From an uncultured bacterium (GTDB taxonomy: Bacteria; Desulfobacterota; GWC2-55-46), in the NCBI GenBank assembly GCA_905339405.1, contig CAJPGC010000036.1:1-64000 (forward strand): DNA of 64,000 nt, given 5' to 3'. The position numbers and the translations under genes are program-made. Shown piece by piece: positions 24,133-33,215 of this stretch. The notes below the pieces were generated by a model. The model worked only from the letters and a program-made list of their open reading frames with translations, did no database searches and was not told where the DNA came from. Within the stretch, counting starts at the first letter, position 1. Each line of letters opens with the position of its first letter.

Positions 24133-24678
24133 TCAGGGGACGAGCACCGCCGCCGCGACGACCGTGGTGAACTTTCCGTCGCTCTTGACTATGGCGGACT
24201 GGGTTATATTGGAGGTCTTTACTATCTTGTCGCTTATCCTGTATATCTCTTTCTTCTCGTCCCACCCGAGGTTCTCGTCGAGGTCGATTCCAAGCGTTGA
24301 GGCGAGCATGGCGGCCGCGAGGTCCTCGGCGTAGTCGCCTGCGACTGTATCGGACTCTCCGTAGGAATGGTGCTCGCTAAGGTAGCCGTAGAGCTTCCTG
24401 TCGGTGGGAATGGCGCAGCCGACGGAGGCCGCCAGTAGCCTCCTGGGCTCGTTGCTTGCAAGGCGGCTCATGACGCAGAAGACTATCTGGCCGGGCGAAA
24501 GCTTCTTGAGGCCCACGCTCTTGGTCACTATCTTTGCCGACGGCGGGAAGATGCTCGATACCTGCACGAGGTTGAACTTCTCGATGCCTGCGTCGCGGAG
24601 CGCGAGCTCGAAGCTCGTGAGCTCCTCTTTATGGGTGCCGACGCCTTTAGTGAAAAAGACCCTTTTCGGAACGAACAT
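24133..24678 (-). CDS. pdaD: Pyruvoyl-dependent arginine decarboxylase
   Basis: PdaD decarboxylates arginine to agmatine, with a pyruvoyl group formed by self-cleavage. The 181-residue protein has the cleavage site in LVQVSSIFPPSAK, so the chain should split between Ser41 and Ser42. A C-terminal region with GDYAEDLAAAMLASTLGI and a glycine-rich core are also present. A weak GGGGGT precedes the ATG by about 9 bases. It heads the operon of two ATP-grasp ligases, an acetyltransferase and a methyltransferase. Agmatine could feed polyamine synthesis, but no agmatinase, agmatine deiminase or spermidine synthase is seen here. Confidence 0.93.
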   Translation of the reverse strand: MFVPKRVFFTKGVGTHKEELTSFELALRDAGIEKFNLVQVSSIFPPSAKIVTKSVGLKKLSPGQIVFCVMSRLASNEPRRLLAASVGCAIPTDRKLYGYLSEHHSYGESDTVAGDYAEDLAAAMLASTLGIDLDENLGWDEKKEIYRISDKIVKTSNITQSAIVKSDGKFTTVVAAAVLVP

Positions 24679-24826
24679 TTTTTGTTTACCCCCGGATTTG
24701 CAGATTAGTTATGTTTTGGACCCGGACGGCTCCGGCGTGGCCTGTTCTTGAGACCGGCCCGGAGCTGTCTTTCGGCCGCCTTCTCAAGCGGCAGCCGTCA
24801 TGCAGCCAATTTGTTCCCCAGGGCCG

Positions 24827-25447
24827 TCAGTAAAAATCGGCCCTTTCCTTGAAGTACCTGTAGTTCGAGAGGACCTTCCTGGCGAATCCCTGCGGCAGCT
24901 CCTCTTCCGCCGAGTCCACCCTGCCCGGGCCGACGTTGTAGGCCGTAAGCGAGGTCTCGGTGTCCTTGTAGCGGTCCTGGAGCTTGGAGAAGTAGCGCAC
25001 GCCCATCTTCACGTTCGCGTACGGGTCCAGGAGAGTTCCCTCGCCGTCCCACTTGAGGTTCAGCTCGCCCGCGAGCTCCTGGCCGGTCGACGGCAGTATC
25101 TGCATGAGCCCGAGCGCGCCGTTGAACGACCTCGACCAGTTGTAGAAGGTCGACTCGGTCTTCATGAGGGCGAGGACGAACAACGGGTCCAGCTTGTTCG
25201 TCACGCTCTCCACGAGAATGGTCTCCGCGAGCTTCAATTCCTCGATGGAGCCGAGCCCGGTCCTGTTCTCCTTCAAAACGGAGCGCACGTAATCGAGCAT
25301 GGAGGCGTCCCTGTCCGCCTGCGGGAGAAGGGCCACGAACCTGCTCGCGAACGAGGGCATGACCCCCGCTTCGATGACAAGGGCCAGGCAAAAAACGGCG
25401 AGGACTTTTTTCAAATTCATTTTATTTAGTTTTCCGTGAAACATCAA
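24827..25447 (-). CDS. Lytic transglycosylase (SLT domain), exported
   Basis: This enzyme cleaves peptidoglycan glycan strands in the periplasm. A signal peptide (NLKKVLAVFCLALVIEAGVM to about residue 34) precedes an SLT domain. The catalytic Glu is in LALMKTESTFYNWS, followed by GALGLMQILPSTG and AYNVGPGRVD. AAGGAG lies 8 bases before a TTG and 11 before the adjacent ATG, so either may start the protein. It lies 52 bases downstream of recJ and 148 before the start of pdaD; nothing identifiable lies in that gap. Confidence 0.92.
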   Translation of the reverse strand: MMFHGKLNKMNLKKVLAVFCLALVIEAGVMPSFASRFVALLPQADRDASMLDYVRSVLKENRTGLGSIEELKLAETILVESVTNKLDPLFVLALMKTESTFYNWSRSFNGALGLMQILPSTGQELAGELNLKWDGEGTLLDPYANVKMGVRYFSKLQDRYKDTETSLTAYNVGPGRVDSAEEELPQGFARKVLSNYRYFKERADFY

Positions 25448-25499
25448 GAAGATAACTCCTTAAAACAAGGCGACTAAAAAATATATTTTGTTTTCAGGT

Positions 25500-27218
25500 T
25501 CATGTCAAGAATTTTACCGACCCGTGCACCACGTCCTTCACGCGGAGGCGAAGGCTCCTGGAGCCCTGCCACTCGTCGATATAGGGCGAAAAGGCGACCG
25601 AGTAGCCCTCTCCGCGCATGGGGTGGAGGCCAGCCAGGCCGAAGCCTATCGCGCTCCTGGAGCAGGTCCCGTGCTTTACCTTCAGACGAAGGTGCCTATT
25701 GCCCACGACCTCGGTGCCGACTATCTGCGCGTCCGGCAGACACAGGATCGGCTCGCGGTTGGACTGGCCGAACGGGGCGAGGCTACCTATCTCGGCGATG
25801 AGCCTCGTGTTCACCTCGTCGAGCGTCACTACAGCGTCGAGGTTTATCTCCGGGGTCATGTCCTCGTCGGTAAGGGTAGTGTTGGTGTACCTTATGAACT
25901 CGTCCCTGAACCCGGCCAGGTTGCCTATCGACACCGTAAGCCCGGCGGCGGCCTTGTGGCCGCCGAACCTGTCGAGCAGCGCCGAGCAGGACTTCAAACC
26001 CTCGAGCATGTCGAACGACCTTATGCCCCTTGCCGAGCCCTTGCCGATCCCGTTGTCCAGGGCTATGAGTACCGAAGGCTTCGAGAACCTGTCGACGAGC
26101 CTCGAGGCGACTATGCCGATGACGCCAGGGTGCCATTTGTCTGAAAACAGGACTATGCCCCTGTCGGTATGCCCATCAAGCATCGACAAGGCCTCTTCGA
26201 GAGTTTCGGCCTCCATCCTCTGGCGCGCGCCGTTCTCCCTGTCGAGCTCGCCTGCCAGGGAGGCGGCTTCAGCCGCGTCTTCCGTTATAAGGAGGCGGAG
26301 CGCGGTCGACGCGCTCGCGACCCTGCCCGCGGCGTTTATCCTGGGCGCTATCTGGTAGGCTATGCTGTCGGCGTCCGGCCTTCCGCGAAGGCCAGCGGTC
26401 TCGATGAGAGCCTTCAAGCCCGGCCTCTCGGTGTTCTCAAGCTCCCTTATGCCGTAGGATACGAGTATCCTGTTCTCGTCCATAAGGGGCACGAGGTCGG
26501 CGACAGTCCCTATCGAGACGAGGTCAAGATACCTCTTGAGGTTCGGCGCGCCCGACTTGAACCAGCCGGCTTCCCGCAGCCTGGAACGCAGGGCCATGAC
26601 GAGGTTAAAGGCCACGCCAACGCCAGCGAGCCCCTTGAAGGGGAAGGGGCAGCCCTTGCGCTTCGGGTTCAAAACGGCGGCCGCGTTCGGGGCCTCCCCT
26701 GATATCTCGTGGTGGTCCGTTACGACTACGTCCATGCCGAGGGTCGAGGCGAGCTCTATCTCGGCGCCGTTCGACGAGCCGCAGTCGACCGTTATTATGA
26801 GCTTTACGCCGGAGGCGGCAAGCTTTTTTATCGCTTCGGGGTTAAGGCCGTATCCCTCTGACTGCCTGTCCGGGATATAGGGAGTCACCTCGACGCCTAT
26901 CTCCTTGAAGAACAGGTACATGAGCGCGGCGGAAGTCGTGCCGTCGACGTCGTAGTCTCCGTATACGGCCACGCTCTCCCTGTTCGTGAGGGCCTTGAGT
27001 ATACGCTCCACGGCCCTGTCCATGTCCTTCATGAGGAACGGGTCGTAGAGTCCCGAGAGGTCGGGCCTTAAAAAAGAAGAGGCCCTGCCGGAGTCGACAA
27101 GGCCCCTGTTAACCAAAAGCTGTGCCGTGAGGGGCAGGATGTTCAATTCCCTGCCCAGCTCGATCTGGAGCTCCCTGTTGGCAGGGCTCACCTTCCAGCG
27201 CTTTTTTCTTTTCGGCAT
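25500..27218 (-). CDS. recJ: Single-stranded-DNA exonuclease RecJ
   Basis: RecJ degrades single-stranded DNA 5' to 3' in recombination and mismatch repair. The 572-residue protein carries the DHH-family motifs: VAVYGDYDVDGTTSA (motif I, about 80-94), VDCGSSN (motif II), VVTDHHE (motif III), the DHHA1 motif GGHKAAAGLTV (about 410-420) and a C-terminal OB-fold. Both length and motif spacing fit. It is followed by the lytic transglycosylase gene. Confidence 0.96.
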   Translation of the reverse strand: MPKRKKRWKVSPANRELQIELGRELNILPLTAQLLVNRGLVDSGRASSFLRPDLSGLYDPFLMKDMDRAVERILKALTNRESVAVYGDYDVDGTTSAALMYLFFKEIGVEVTPYIPDRQSEGYGLNPEAIKKLAASGVKLIITVDCGSSNGAEIELASTLGMDVVVTDHHEISGEAPNAAAVLNPKRKGCPFPFKGLAGVGVAFNLVMALRSRLREAGWFKSGAPNLKRYLDLVSIGTVADLVPLMDENRILVSYGIRELENTERPGLKALIETAGLRGRPDADSIAYQIAPRINAAGRVASASTALRLLITEDAAEAASLAGELDRENGARQRMEAETLEEALSMLDGHTDRGIVLFSDKWHPGVIGIVASRLVDRFSKPSVLIALDNGIGKGSARGIRSFDMLEGLKSCSALLDRFGGHKAAAGLTVSIGNLAGFRDEFIRYTNTTLTDEDMTPEINLDAVVTLDEVNTRLIAEIGSLAPFGQSNREPILCLPDAQIVGTEVVGNRHLRLKVKHGTCSRSAIGFGLAGLHPMRGEGYSVAFSPYIDEWQGSRSLRLRVKDVVHGSVKFLT

Positions 27219-27395
27219 CTGGCCTCTATGCCTTCCTTTTCCTTGAGAAAATGAACGGTTCCGACATTTTACTTTTTACGGGCAAGAAGGTCAAGGAATG
27301 AATGTAGGAGGGGGACTTCGGGATCGGGCTTCCGTAAGATGTAAATCAATTCAATGTAAAAGCCTGCAGCCCGTCTTTCGGGCGCTGCCGCGCGC

Positions 27396-27450
27396 TGAAG
27401 TCCTCATGAAGATACGAGATTCTCGTCGCTTCGCTCCTCAGAATGACAAC
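27396..27450. repeat. REP-like palindrome, site 2 (one good arm)
   Basis: CGTCGCTTCGCTCCTCAGAATGACA-type right arm (27424-27448) preceded by a degraded left part. It lies between recJ and the HD-GYP gene, where the only other feature is a terminator. A GGGCGCTGCCGCGC motif at 27390-27400 also resembles the edge of the ~190-bp repeat. Confidence 0.6.
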
Positions 27451-27463
27451 ATTCCAGGCCAAA

Positions 27464-27497
27464 AAACAAAGCCCGGCAGGAAACTCCTGCCGGGCTT
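27464..27497 (-). terminator. Terminator of the GGDEF/AAA/STAS/HD-GYP operon
   Basis: On the minus strand GCCCGGCAGGAG pairs with CTCCTGCCGGGC (few-base loop), followed by TTTGTTTTTT. It lies 20 bases after the HD-GYP gene. Confidence 0.85.
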
Positions 27498-27517
27498 CAA
27501 TTCCTCTGACTTGAAGG

Positions 27518-28747
27518 CTACACTACCGGAAAACCCTCGAGCATGCGGTTCAACGAGACTGAATCGAGCTGTTCCTGGAGGAGGGGGACTATGGTCGGGT
27601 TGTCGACCTCCCGCCTTACCTCCTTCCTTATGACGGTTATGAAGGGCTGGACGACGTCCGGGTCGAACTGCTTGTTGAAGTTCGCCTTCACTTCGTCCAT
27701 GGCCTCCCTGAAGGAGAGCCTGGGCCTGTAGGGCCTGTCCGTCGTCATGGCGTCGAAGGCGTCGACCAGGGCCATTATCCTCGCGCCCAGCGGTATGTCG
27801 GACCTCTTGAGCCTGTCCGGGTAGCCCGAGCCGTCCACCTTCTCGTGGTGGTTCCTGGTCATCATGGGTATCCCCTTCCAGGGGAACTTTATCTTGGAGA
27901 GTATCTCGTAGCCCACGACCGGATGCGAATTGAGCTCCCTGCATTCATAGCTGGTAAGCGGGCTCGCCTTGTTTATGATGGTCTTGTCGACAGCTATCTT
28001 GCCGATGTCGTGGAGGAGCCCCGCTATCCTTATGCCCTCGACGTCTTCGTTCGCCCAGCCCATCTCCCGGGCTAACACCGCGCTGTAGGCGGAGACCCTG
28101 TGAGAATGGCCCCTCGTGTACGAGTCCTTCGCGTCGATGGAGGCCGCGAAGGCGTGGATGGTGTCGTAGTATATCCTGCGGAGGTTCTCGTAAAGACCCT
28201 TGTTCTCGTTGTACTTGTGCATGAGCCGCATGAGGAGCATGTGGCTGTGGAGCGAGAACGATATGTGCTGGGCCATCACCGAGAGGAGCTGGCTGTCGTA
28301 GACCGAGAAGTCCTCGCCGGAGAACTTGCCGTTTATGACTATGAAGCCCAAAAGTTCGTCCTTTACGACGAGGCAGGCCAGCATACGGCCGTCAAGCTTC
28401 TCGAAGACCTCGGCGGCCTGCCCCAGCATCGCGGCCGGCGCTTCCCCCTTCTTGAGGTCAATGGGCTTGTTGTGCTTCGCGAGGGCAGCCGTGGCTTCCT
28501 TGCCGAGCCTTATGAAGACCCCTCCGACGTCCCCAAGCCCCTTCGAGGCGATGGGCGCGAACACGCCCCTGTCCTGGTCGAACTGGAATATTACCCCCTT
28601 GGTCGCGGAAAAAGAGCCCATGACCATGTAAAGGGAAGACTTCACGACCCTGCTGAAGTCCTTCGGCGAGGTTATCTCCTCTCCGAGCTCGGCAAGGGTA
28701 TTCAGATTGAACAGCAGCTTCTCAAGGCTCAGTTCCGCCTGCAGCAT
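27518..28747 (-). CDS. GAF/HD-GYP cyclic-di-GMP phosphodiesterase
   Basis: This 409-residue signalling protein has an N-terminal GAF-like sensor region (about 20-170) and an HD-GYP domain: RGHSHRVSAYS, GLLHDIGKIAVDKTI, and the signature HHEKVDGSGYPDRL. The HD and GYP residues are intact, so hydrolysis of c-di-GMP is expected. I chose the ATG at 28747 with AGGAGG 7 bases upstream. It is the last gene of an operon that begins with a diguanylate cyclase, so synthesis and breakdown of the same messenger are encoded together. Confidence 0.92.
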   Translation of the reverse strand: MLQAELSLEKLLFNLNTLAELGEEITSPKDFSRVVKSSLYMVMGSFSATKGVIFQFDQDRGVFAPIASKGLGDVGGVFIRLGKEATAALAKHNKPIDLKKGEAPAAMLGQAAEVFEKLDGRMLACLVVKDELLGFIVINGKFSGEDFSVYDSQLLSVMAQHISFSLHSHMLLMRLMHKYNENKGLYENLRRIYYDTIHAFAASIDAKDSYTRGHSHRVSAYSAVLAREMGWANEDVEGIRIAGLLHDIGKIAVDKTIINKASPLTSYECRELNSHPVVGYEILSKIKFPWKGIPMMTRNHHEKVDGSGYPDRLKRSDIPLGARIMALVDAFDAMTTDRPYRPRLSFREAMDEVKANFNKQFDPDVVQPFITVIRKEVRREVDNPTIVPLLQEQLDSVSLNRMLEGFPVV

Positions 28748-28777
28748 CAAACGACCTCCTTAATTAACAGCCCGCCG

Positions 28778-29146
28778 TCAAGTAGTCACCATCTCATGGG
28801 GGACGTTTCCGTTCACGGCGTCTTCTTCCGTGTCGTATATCTGTATGTGCTTCGTAAGCCCGACTATGCTGAAGATGTCGTAGTTGACCCTTTTGAGCCC
28901 CGAGAAGGCTATGTTCCCCTTGCAGTGCCTGACCTTCTCTATTATGCCTATGAGTATGGAAACCCCAATGGAGTTCACCAGGTCCGTCTCGGAGAAGTCG
29001 ATGACGATCTTGCTGAAGCCCCGTTCGAGGTACGCGGCGCACAGGTCCTCGAGTTTCTCGCCCTCGATGTCGTTGATGTAGTTGTCCGGGTATATGACGA
29101 CAGCGCCGTCCAGCTCCTTGAAGTTCCTATATTTCCTGTTGACCAT
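28778..29146 (-). CDS. STAS-domain anti-sigma factor antagonist
   Basis: This 122-residue STAS protein of the SpoIIAA/RsbV type has IVIDFSETDLVNSIGVSILI, with a candidate phospho-acceptor Ser at about 59 in VNSIG. In such systems an RsbW-type kinase phosphorylates this Ser to control binding to a target. The coding region overlaps the end of the upstream AAA/RsbW-like gene by 20 bases, so the two products are probably made together as kinase and substrate. The final output, whether a sigma factor or another protein, is not encoded in the window. Confidence 0.9.
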   Translation of the reverse strand: MVNRKYRNFKELDGAVVIYPDNYINDIEGEKLEDLCAAYLERGFSKIVIDFSETDLVNSIGVSILIGIIEKVRHCKGNIAFSGLKRVNYDIFSIVGLTKHIQIYDTEEDAVNGNVPHEMVTT

Positions 29147-31355
29147 TCCTGCTGTCTCCTTTTTTTACCAGGTACTTCACGAGGACTATCTTGGCCCCGC
29201 CCCTGACCTTCTCCATCTTCACCTCGTCCATGAGGCCGCGCATGAGCTCGAAGCCCCAGCCCCTCTTGCGGGGCAGCCCCTCAGAGGGCTCGCTTATTGC
29301 GGGCGCCCCCGGCCTGTCAAAATCGACCCCGCCGTTCTGGACGTATATGGTAAGCCTGTCGACGGAAGAGACGAACCTCAAAAAGACCTTGGCGGCCTTG
29401 TTCCTGCTGTGCTCGAAGCCGTTTATGCAGGCCTCGACGAGGGCGGCCTTTATCTGGCCTATGGCGACGTCGTCGAAGCCCATCTCGGTGCCTATCTCCT
29501 CGACGGCCCTGGCGGCCACCAGCTCGGCCTTGGTAGCGGAGGGGATGACTACCTCGAATTCTTTCACCGGGACTATTTTTTCTGCGGCGCGCATCCGCGC
29601 GGCCCCGTCAGAGTCAGCCAGCCCTTCCTTTATTATCTTCAGCTGGACCGCGTCGGAGGAATGGACCCCTTCGGCTTCCATCTTCTTTTGCGCTTCCGAC
29701 GTGAAGCCGTCCCTGCCTACCATCCAGCGCACGACCCTCGCGGCCCTGAAGTTCTCACGGAGTATCTGTGAGCGCCTGAGGAAGTTGTCTACGTCCCCGA
29801 GGTTCACGGGGGAGAGCGAATCCTTTACCGTCACTATCCAGACGACCTCGCTGCCGGAGTCATACCTGCCGTTCTGGAAGCCGTGCGCGACCAGTATCGG
29901 GGGGCCAGCCTCGCCTGATTCGAGGCGAGCGGTATCAAAGCAGCCAACTACCTGCGGCAGCTCGAGTTCTTCGTCCTCCCTTCGGTCGGCGGAGACCTTG
30001 TATGAGCCGTTCTTGAACTTGGAAAGGAAGGCCTGGTTTTTGAAGAGCACCTTCAGGACCTTCTGGTTGTTGAACGATTTCACTATCTCGGAGGCTTCGC
30101 TTGAAAGCCTCACGTTTATCCTGGAACCCTTGAAGTCAAAACCCTGCTTCAGGACTTCTCTTGCAAGGTAGGTCCTGACCTCGTCGGCGCTCCTTGCCTT
30201 GACCCTTGTCTCGTATATGAAATATACGAAGTCCTTTACTGTCGAGTCCCCGGACCACTTCACCGAGCCGAGGTTCACCTCGACGAGGCCCGCCTCTGAA
30301 AGCGAGCCAAGTATCTCCCTCATCTCAACGGGGCTGAACCTGAAACGCTCCATGAGCTCCTCGTCGGAGACAGGGGCCGCGGCTACCGAGCAGGCGTGGA
30401 GGACCCTCAGGTCGTTTATGCTCTTAAGACCCATCGCGGCCCGCAAGGCGAAGCCGATGTTGCCGTCGAAGAGCTCCTGCGTGTAGAGGTCAGCGAAGTC
30501 CTTGAGAGTCTTGAGCTTGAGGCCGGATTTCGCAGCGGCCCATACGAGGCTTTTGAGGTACATGGGGTTTCCGTCGAGCCTGAAGGCGGCAAGACGGAGC
30601 ATCTCGGTGTCAGACTCGACGTTGTACTGGCGGCACAGGTCGGTCATCATCGAGGCGGAGAGCTCTTCGTCAAGGCCGGTCAGTTCCATGGCCTCTACAG
30701 AGCCGAAGACGTTGCCTTCTAGAACGCGCTTGGAAGAGGCCGCCGCCACAAAGGAAAAATCGCTCGAAGAAAGCGACGAGATGAGCTCGCGGGCAACGGC
30801 CGCGCTCCTGCCGGAAGGCCCCTGGTACTCGGCCAGGTCTATGTCGTCGAGCACCATGTAGACCGGTATGCCCGAAAGGCGCGTTATCGCGGCTGGCGCG
30901 TGCATGGCGTTCTTCAGCGCGGCCGAAGCGTCCCCCGCCTTTCTCGCCTCCCTGTGGAGGGCCGCGATGTCGGCCAGGTCGTACATGTCGTTGTCGACCA
31001 GCAGCTTTTCTATCTTATCGAGCGAGATGCCGTCACGGACGAATTTGGGCTCCCTCATCCTGAACGCGAGGTACTGCTTCAGGACTTCCTTGAGGTAGTC
31101 CTCTGAGAAGTCCTCGACGGTGCCGTACCCCTTGAACTGGTAGTAGACAGGAACGACCCTGGCCTGCCCCCAGAAAAGGTTATGGAATACGCGCCTCAGT
31201 ATCTCGGTCTTGCCTGTCCACCTGCCCCCGAAAAGCAGTATGGAAGGCGCGGGCCTTTCCTCGGAAGCAGCCCTGCGGAGGATGGAGTCTATCTCCGCGA
31301 CCCTGCCGAAGAACTCGCCGTCGGGGCAAGTCGGGAAAAGCGCCCTATGCTTCAT
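29127..31355 (-). CDS. AAA/STAND-type ATPase fused to RsbW-like serine kinase
   Basis: This 742-residue protein has an N-terminal P-loop ATPase (Walker A GGRWTGKTEIL at 43-53, Walker B VYMVLDDIDLAEY near 170) and winged-helix-like segments (about 300-370). A middle region EVVWIVTVKDSLSPVN (about 500-515) is reminiscent of nuclease-like domains of archaeal ATPases, without a clear active site. The C-terminus (about 590-735) is a GHKL kinase of the RsbW/SpoIIAB type with N-box ALVEACINGFEHSRN. It overlaps the GGDEF gene by 11 bases and the STAS gene by 20. The likely role is a nucleotide-gated switch that phosphorylates the STAS partner. Confidence 0.85.
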   Translation of the reverse strand: MKHRALFPTCPDGEFFGRVAEIDSILRRAASEERPAPSILLFGGRWTGKTEILRRVFHNLFWGQARVVPVYYQFKGYGTVEDFSEDYLKEVLKQYLAFRMREPKFVRDGISLDKIEKLLVDNDMYDLADIAALHREARKAGDASAALKNAMHAPAAITRLSGIPVYMVLDDIDLAEYQGPSGRSAAVARELISSLSSSDFSFVAAASSKRVLEGNVFGSVEAMELTGLDEELSASMMTDLCRQYNVESDTEMLRLAAFRLDGNPMYLKSLVWAAAKSGLKLKTLKDFADLYTQELFDGNIGFALRAAMGLKSINDLRVLHACSVAAAPVSDEELMERFRFSPVEMREILGSLSEAGLVEVNLGSVKWSGDSTVKDFVYFIYETRVKARSADEVRTYLAREVLKQGFDFKGSRINVRLSSEASEIVKSFNNQKVLKVLFKNQAFLSKFKNGSYKVSADRREDEELELPQVVGCFDTARLESGEAGPPILVAHGFQNGRYDSGSEVVWIVTVKDSLSPVNLGDVDNFLRRSQILRENFRAARVVRWMVGRDGFTSEAQKKMEAEGVHSSDAVQLKIIKEGLADSDGAARMRAAEKIVPVKEFEVVIPSATKAELVAARAVEEIGTEMGFDDVAIGQIKAALVEACINGFEHSRNKAAKVFLRFVSSVDRLTIYVQNGGVDFDRPGAPAISEPSEGLPRKRGWGFELMRGLMDEVKMEKVRGGAKIVLVKYLVKKGDSRNGQQEI

Positions 31356-32934
31356 AAACTACCACTCTGTTCTTGCCCATCCTTTTTGCAAGGTACATGG
31401 CCCTGTCGGCCTTGTTGATAAGGTCGTCTATGTGGCTGGCGTCAGCCGGGAACTCGGCCACCCCGAGGCTTATAGTCGGCCACTCCTCGAATATGTTGTG
31501 TGGAGGCCTGTAGTCCTGGACGCCCTTGCGCATCCTCTCGGCTATTATGCTGGCGTCCTTCTTGTCCGTATGCGGCAGTATGACCGCGAACTCCTCGCCG
31601 CCGTAGCGCGCAACTACGTCCATGGACCTTACCGCTTCCCTTACGGCCTTCGAGACGCCCTTCAAAAGCTCGTCTCCGGCGAGGTGCCCGTACCTGTCGT
31701 TGAACGCCTTGAAGTTGTCTATGTCTATGATGAAGGTCGAGAAGCACCCGTCGTGCCTCTTGACCCTCTCGACTTCCTCGTAGAGCCTCTCCCTGAAGTA
31801 CCTGCGGTTGAAAAGACCCGTCAGCGGGTCGGTCATGGAGAGCATCTTGAGCTCTTCGCTCATGCTGTAGTACGCGCCGCGCTCGATGGCAATCGAGGCG
31901 TAGTTCGCGAACGAGAGCAGAAGGTGCAAATCCTCTTCAGAGAAGGCCCCTCCGCAGAGCTTGTCCGAGACGTTTATGACCCCAATGACCCTGTTCTCCA
32001 GCTTCAGGGGTATGGAGATGAAGGACTTGGTCCTGTACCTGGGCCTGTTCTTCCAGGAAGGCACCTCGTCCTCTATGTCCTTTACTATGACCGGCACGCC
32101 CTTGGCCGCTATCGACCCGGAGATGCCTTCACCCACCTTGACCTTCAGGCCGTCCGCGAGGGCCTTGTCCATGCCCCTGGCGGCCTTTATGGAAAGCAGG
32201 TTGTTCTTGTTGTCCAGTATCATCAGGGAGCCCCGCTCGGCTCCGACGAGCTCTGAGGACTTCACGAGGATGGTCTCGTAGAGCTCCTCCCTGTCAAGGA
32301 CAGGGGCTATGGCGCGATAGACCTGCTCGAGCGCGTAAAAGCCCTTGAGCCTGGCGCTCGACGTGTCGCAGGAGCCCTTTTCAGCCGCCGATATCATGCA
32401 CTTCAGTATCGGGGCGGCCATGTTGTTTACTATCGAAGGGATGGTAAAGAGCGACTTGGGAGGTATCGTCTTTATTGAAGGCCTCAGCTTCGAGACCGTC
32501 TCCCCGTCGAACCCGTAACCCGTTATCCCTTCGTAAAAGTCCTTTATGTCGCTCCCCTCGAGGTAGACGTGGCCGCCTATGACGACGAAGGGGTATCTAG
32601 AGTCGACGACGACCGGGATGGCGAAGAAGTACTGGTTCGCGTGGCACTTGTAGACGTACACGCTCCCCTTCTCAAGCACCTGCGAGACCGCTTTGAAAAC
32701 CATCTCCCGGCAAAGCCCGGCCCCCCTGGAGCAGCCGCGCACCGCCTCGCAGACCGGGCTTTCCTTTATGGCCGGGACGAGGACGCCCCCCGAGCCGTCA
32801 TAAAGGCTGAGCGGTATGTCCAGAAGGAGCGAGACCCCGTTCTGGAACTCGCGCCAGGAAGACAGGTCGATGCCGCCCGGCAGACTGGCATAGCCGTTTT
32901 TTTTCATGTCGTTACCGCTGGTGTCTAGGAGCAT
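31345..32934 (-). CDS. PocR/GAF/GGDEF diguanylate cyclase
   Basis: This protein of about 529 residues has an N-terminal PocR-type sensor with several Cys (CEAVRGCSRGAGLC), a GAF domain (about 210-360) and a C-terminal GGDEF domain. The active site YGGEEFAVIL is intact, and RSMD five residues before it matches the inhibitory I-site RxxD. It should make c-di-GMP with product feedback. The start is uncertain: the ATG at 32934 has GGCGG/GGAG nearby, while the frame runs back to an ATG at 33036 that has no ribosome binding site. It heads the signalling operon. Confidence 0.9.
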   Translation of the reverse strand: MLLDTSGNDMKKNGYASLPGGIDLSSWREFQNGVSLLLDIPLSLYDGSGGVLVPAIKESPVCEAVRGCSRGAGLCREMVFKAVSQVLEKGSVYVYKCHANQYFFAIPVVVDSRYPFVVIGGHVYLEGSDIKDFYEGITGYGFDGETVSKLRPSIKTIPPKSLFTIPSIVNNMAAPILKCMISAAEKGSCDTSSARLKGFYALEQVYRAIAPVLDREELYETILVKSSELVGAERGSLMILDNKNNLLSIKAARGMDKALADGLKVKVGEGISGSIAAKGVPVIVKDIEDEVPSWKNRPRYRTKSFISIPLKLENRVIGVINVSDKLCGGAFSEEDLHLLLSFANYASIAIERGAYYSMSEELKMLSMTDPLTGLFNRRYFRERLYEEVERVKRHDGCFSTFIIDIDNFKAFNDRYGHLAGDELLKGVSKAVREAVRSMDVVARYGGEEFAVILPHTDKKDASIIAERMRKGVQDYRPPHNIFEEWPTISLGVAEFPADASHIDDLINKADRAMYLAKRMGKNRVVVYEA

Positions 32935-33152
32935 CTCTCCGCCCAAACAAAAAAAAATGCCGTTAACACCCTGAACGGGTATCGCGGCATCATTGCCTTC
33001 TTTCAGGCCCGCCTTGAGCCCAACACGCTGCTTCATAGCGTAAACAGGATAAGCCGCAGATACCTGAACTCCAGACGGTCAATACCTGAAAAGCCGATAT
33101 ATTGACTTATCATAAATACTTGAAAAAGACAATAGCCTTTTTAGGCCGGTCA

Positions 33153-33197
33153 GGTGCAAAAAAAAGCCCTGGAACCGGAGTTCCAGGGCTTTTGAAA
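33153..33197 (-). terminator. Terminator after secF
   Basis: On the minus strand AAAGCCCTGGAACTCC and its complement form a long stem, followed by a run of T. It lies 20 bases after the secF stop. Confidence 0.85.
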
Positions 33198-33215
33198 AAA
33201 ACCGGACGAAGCGCC

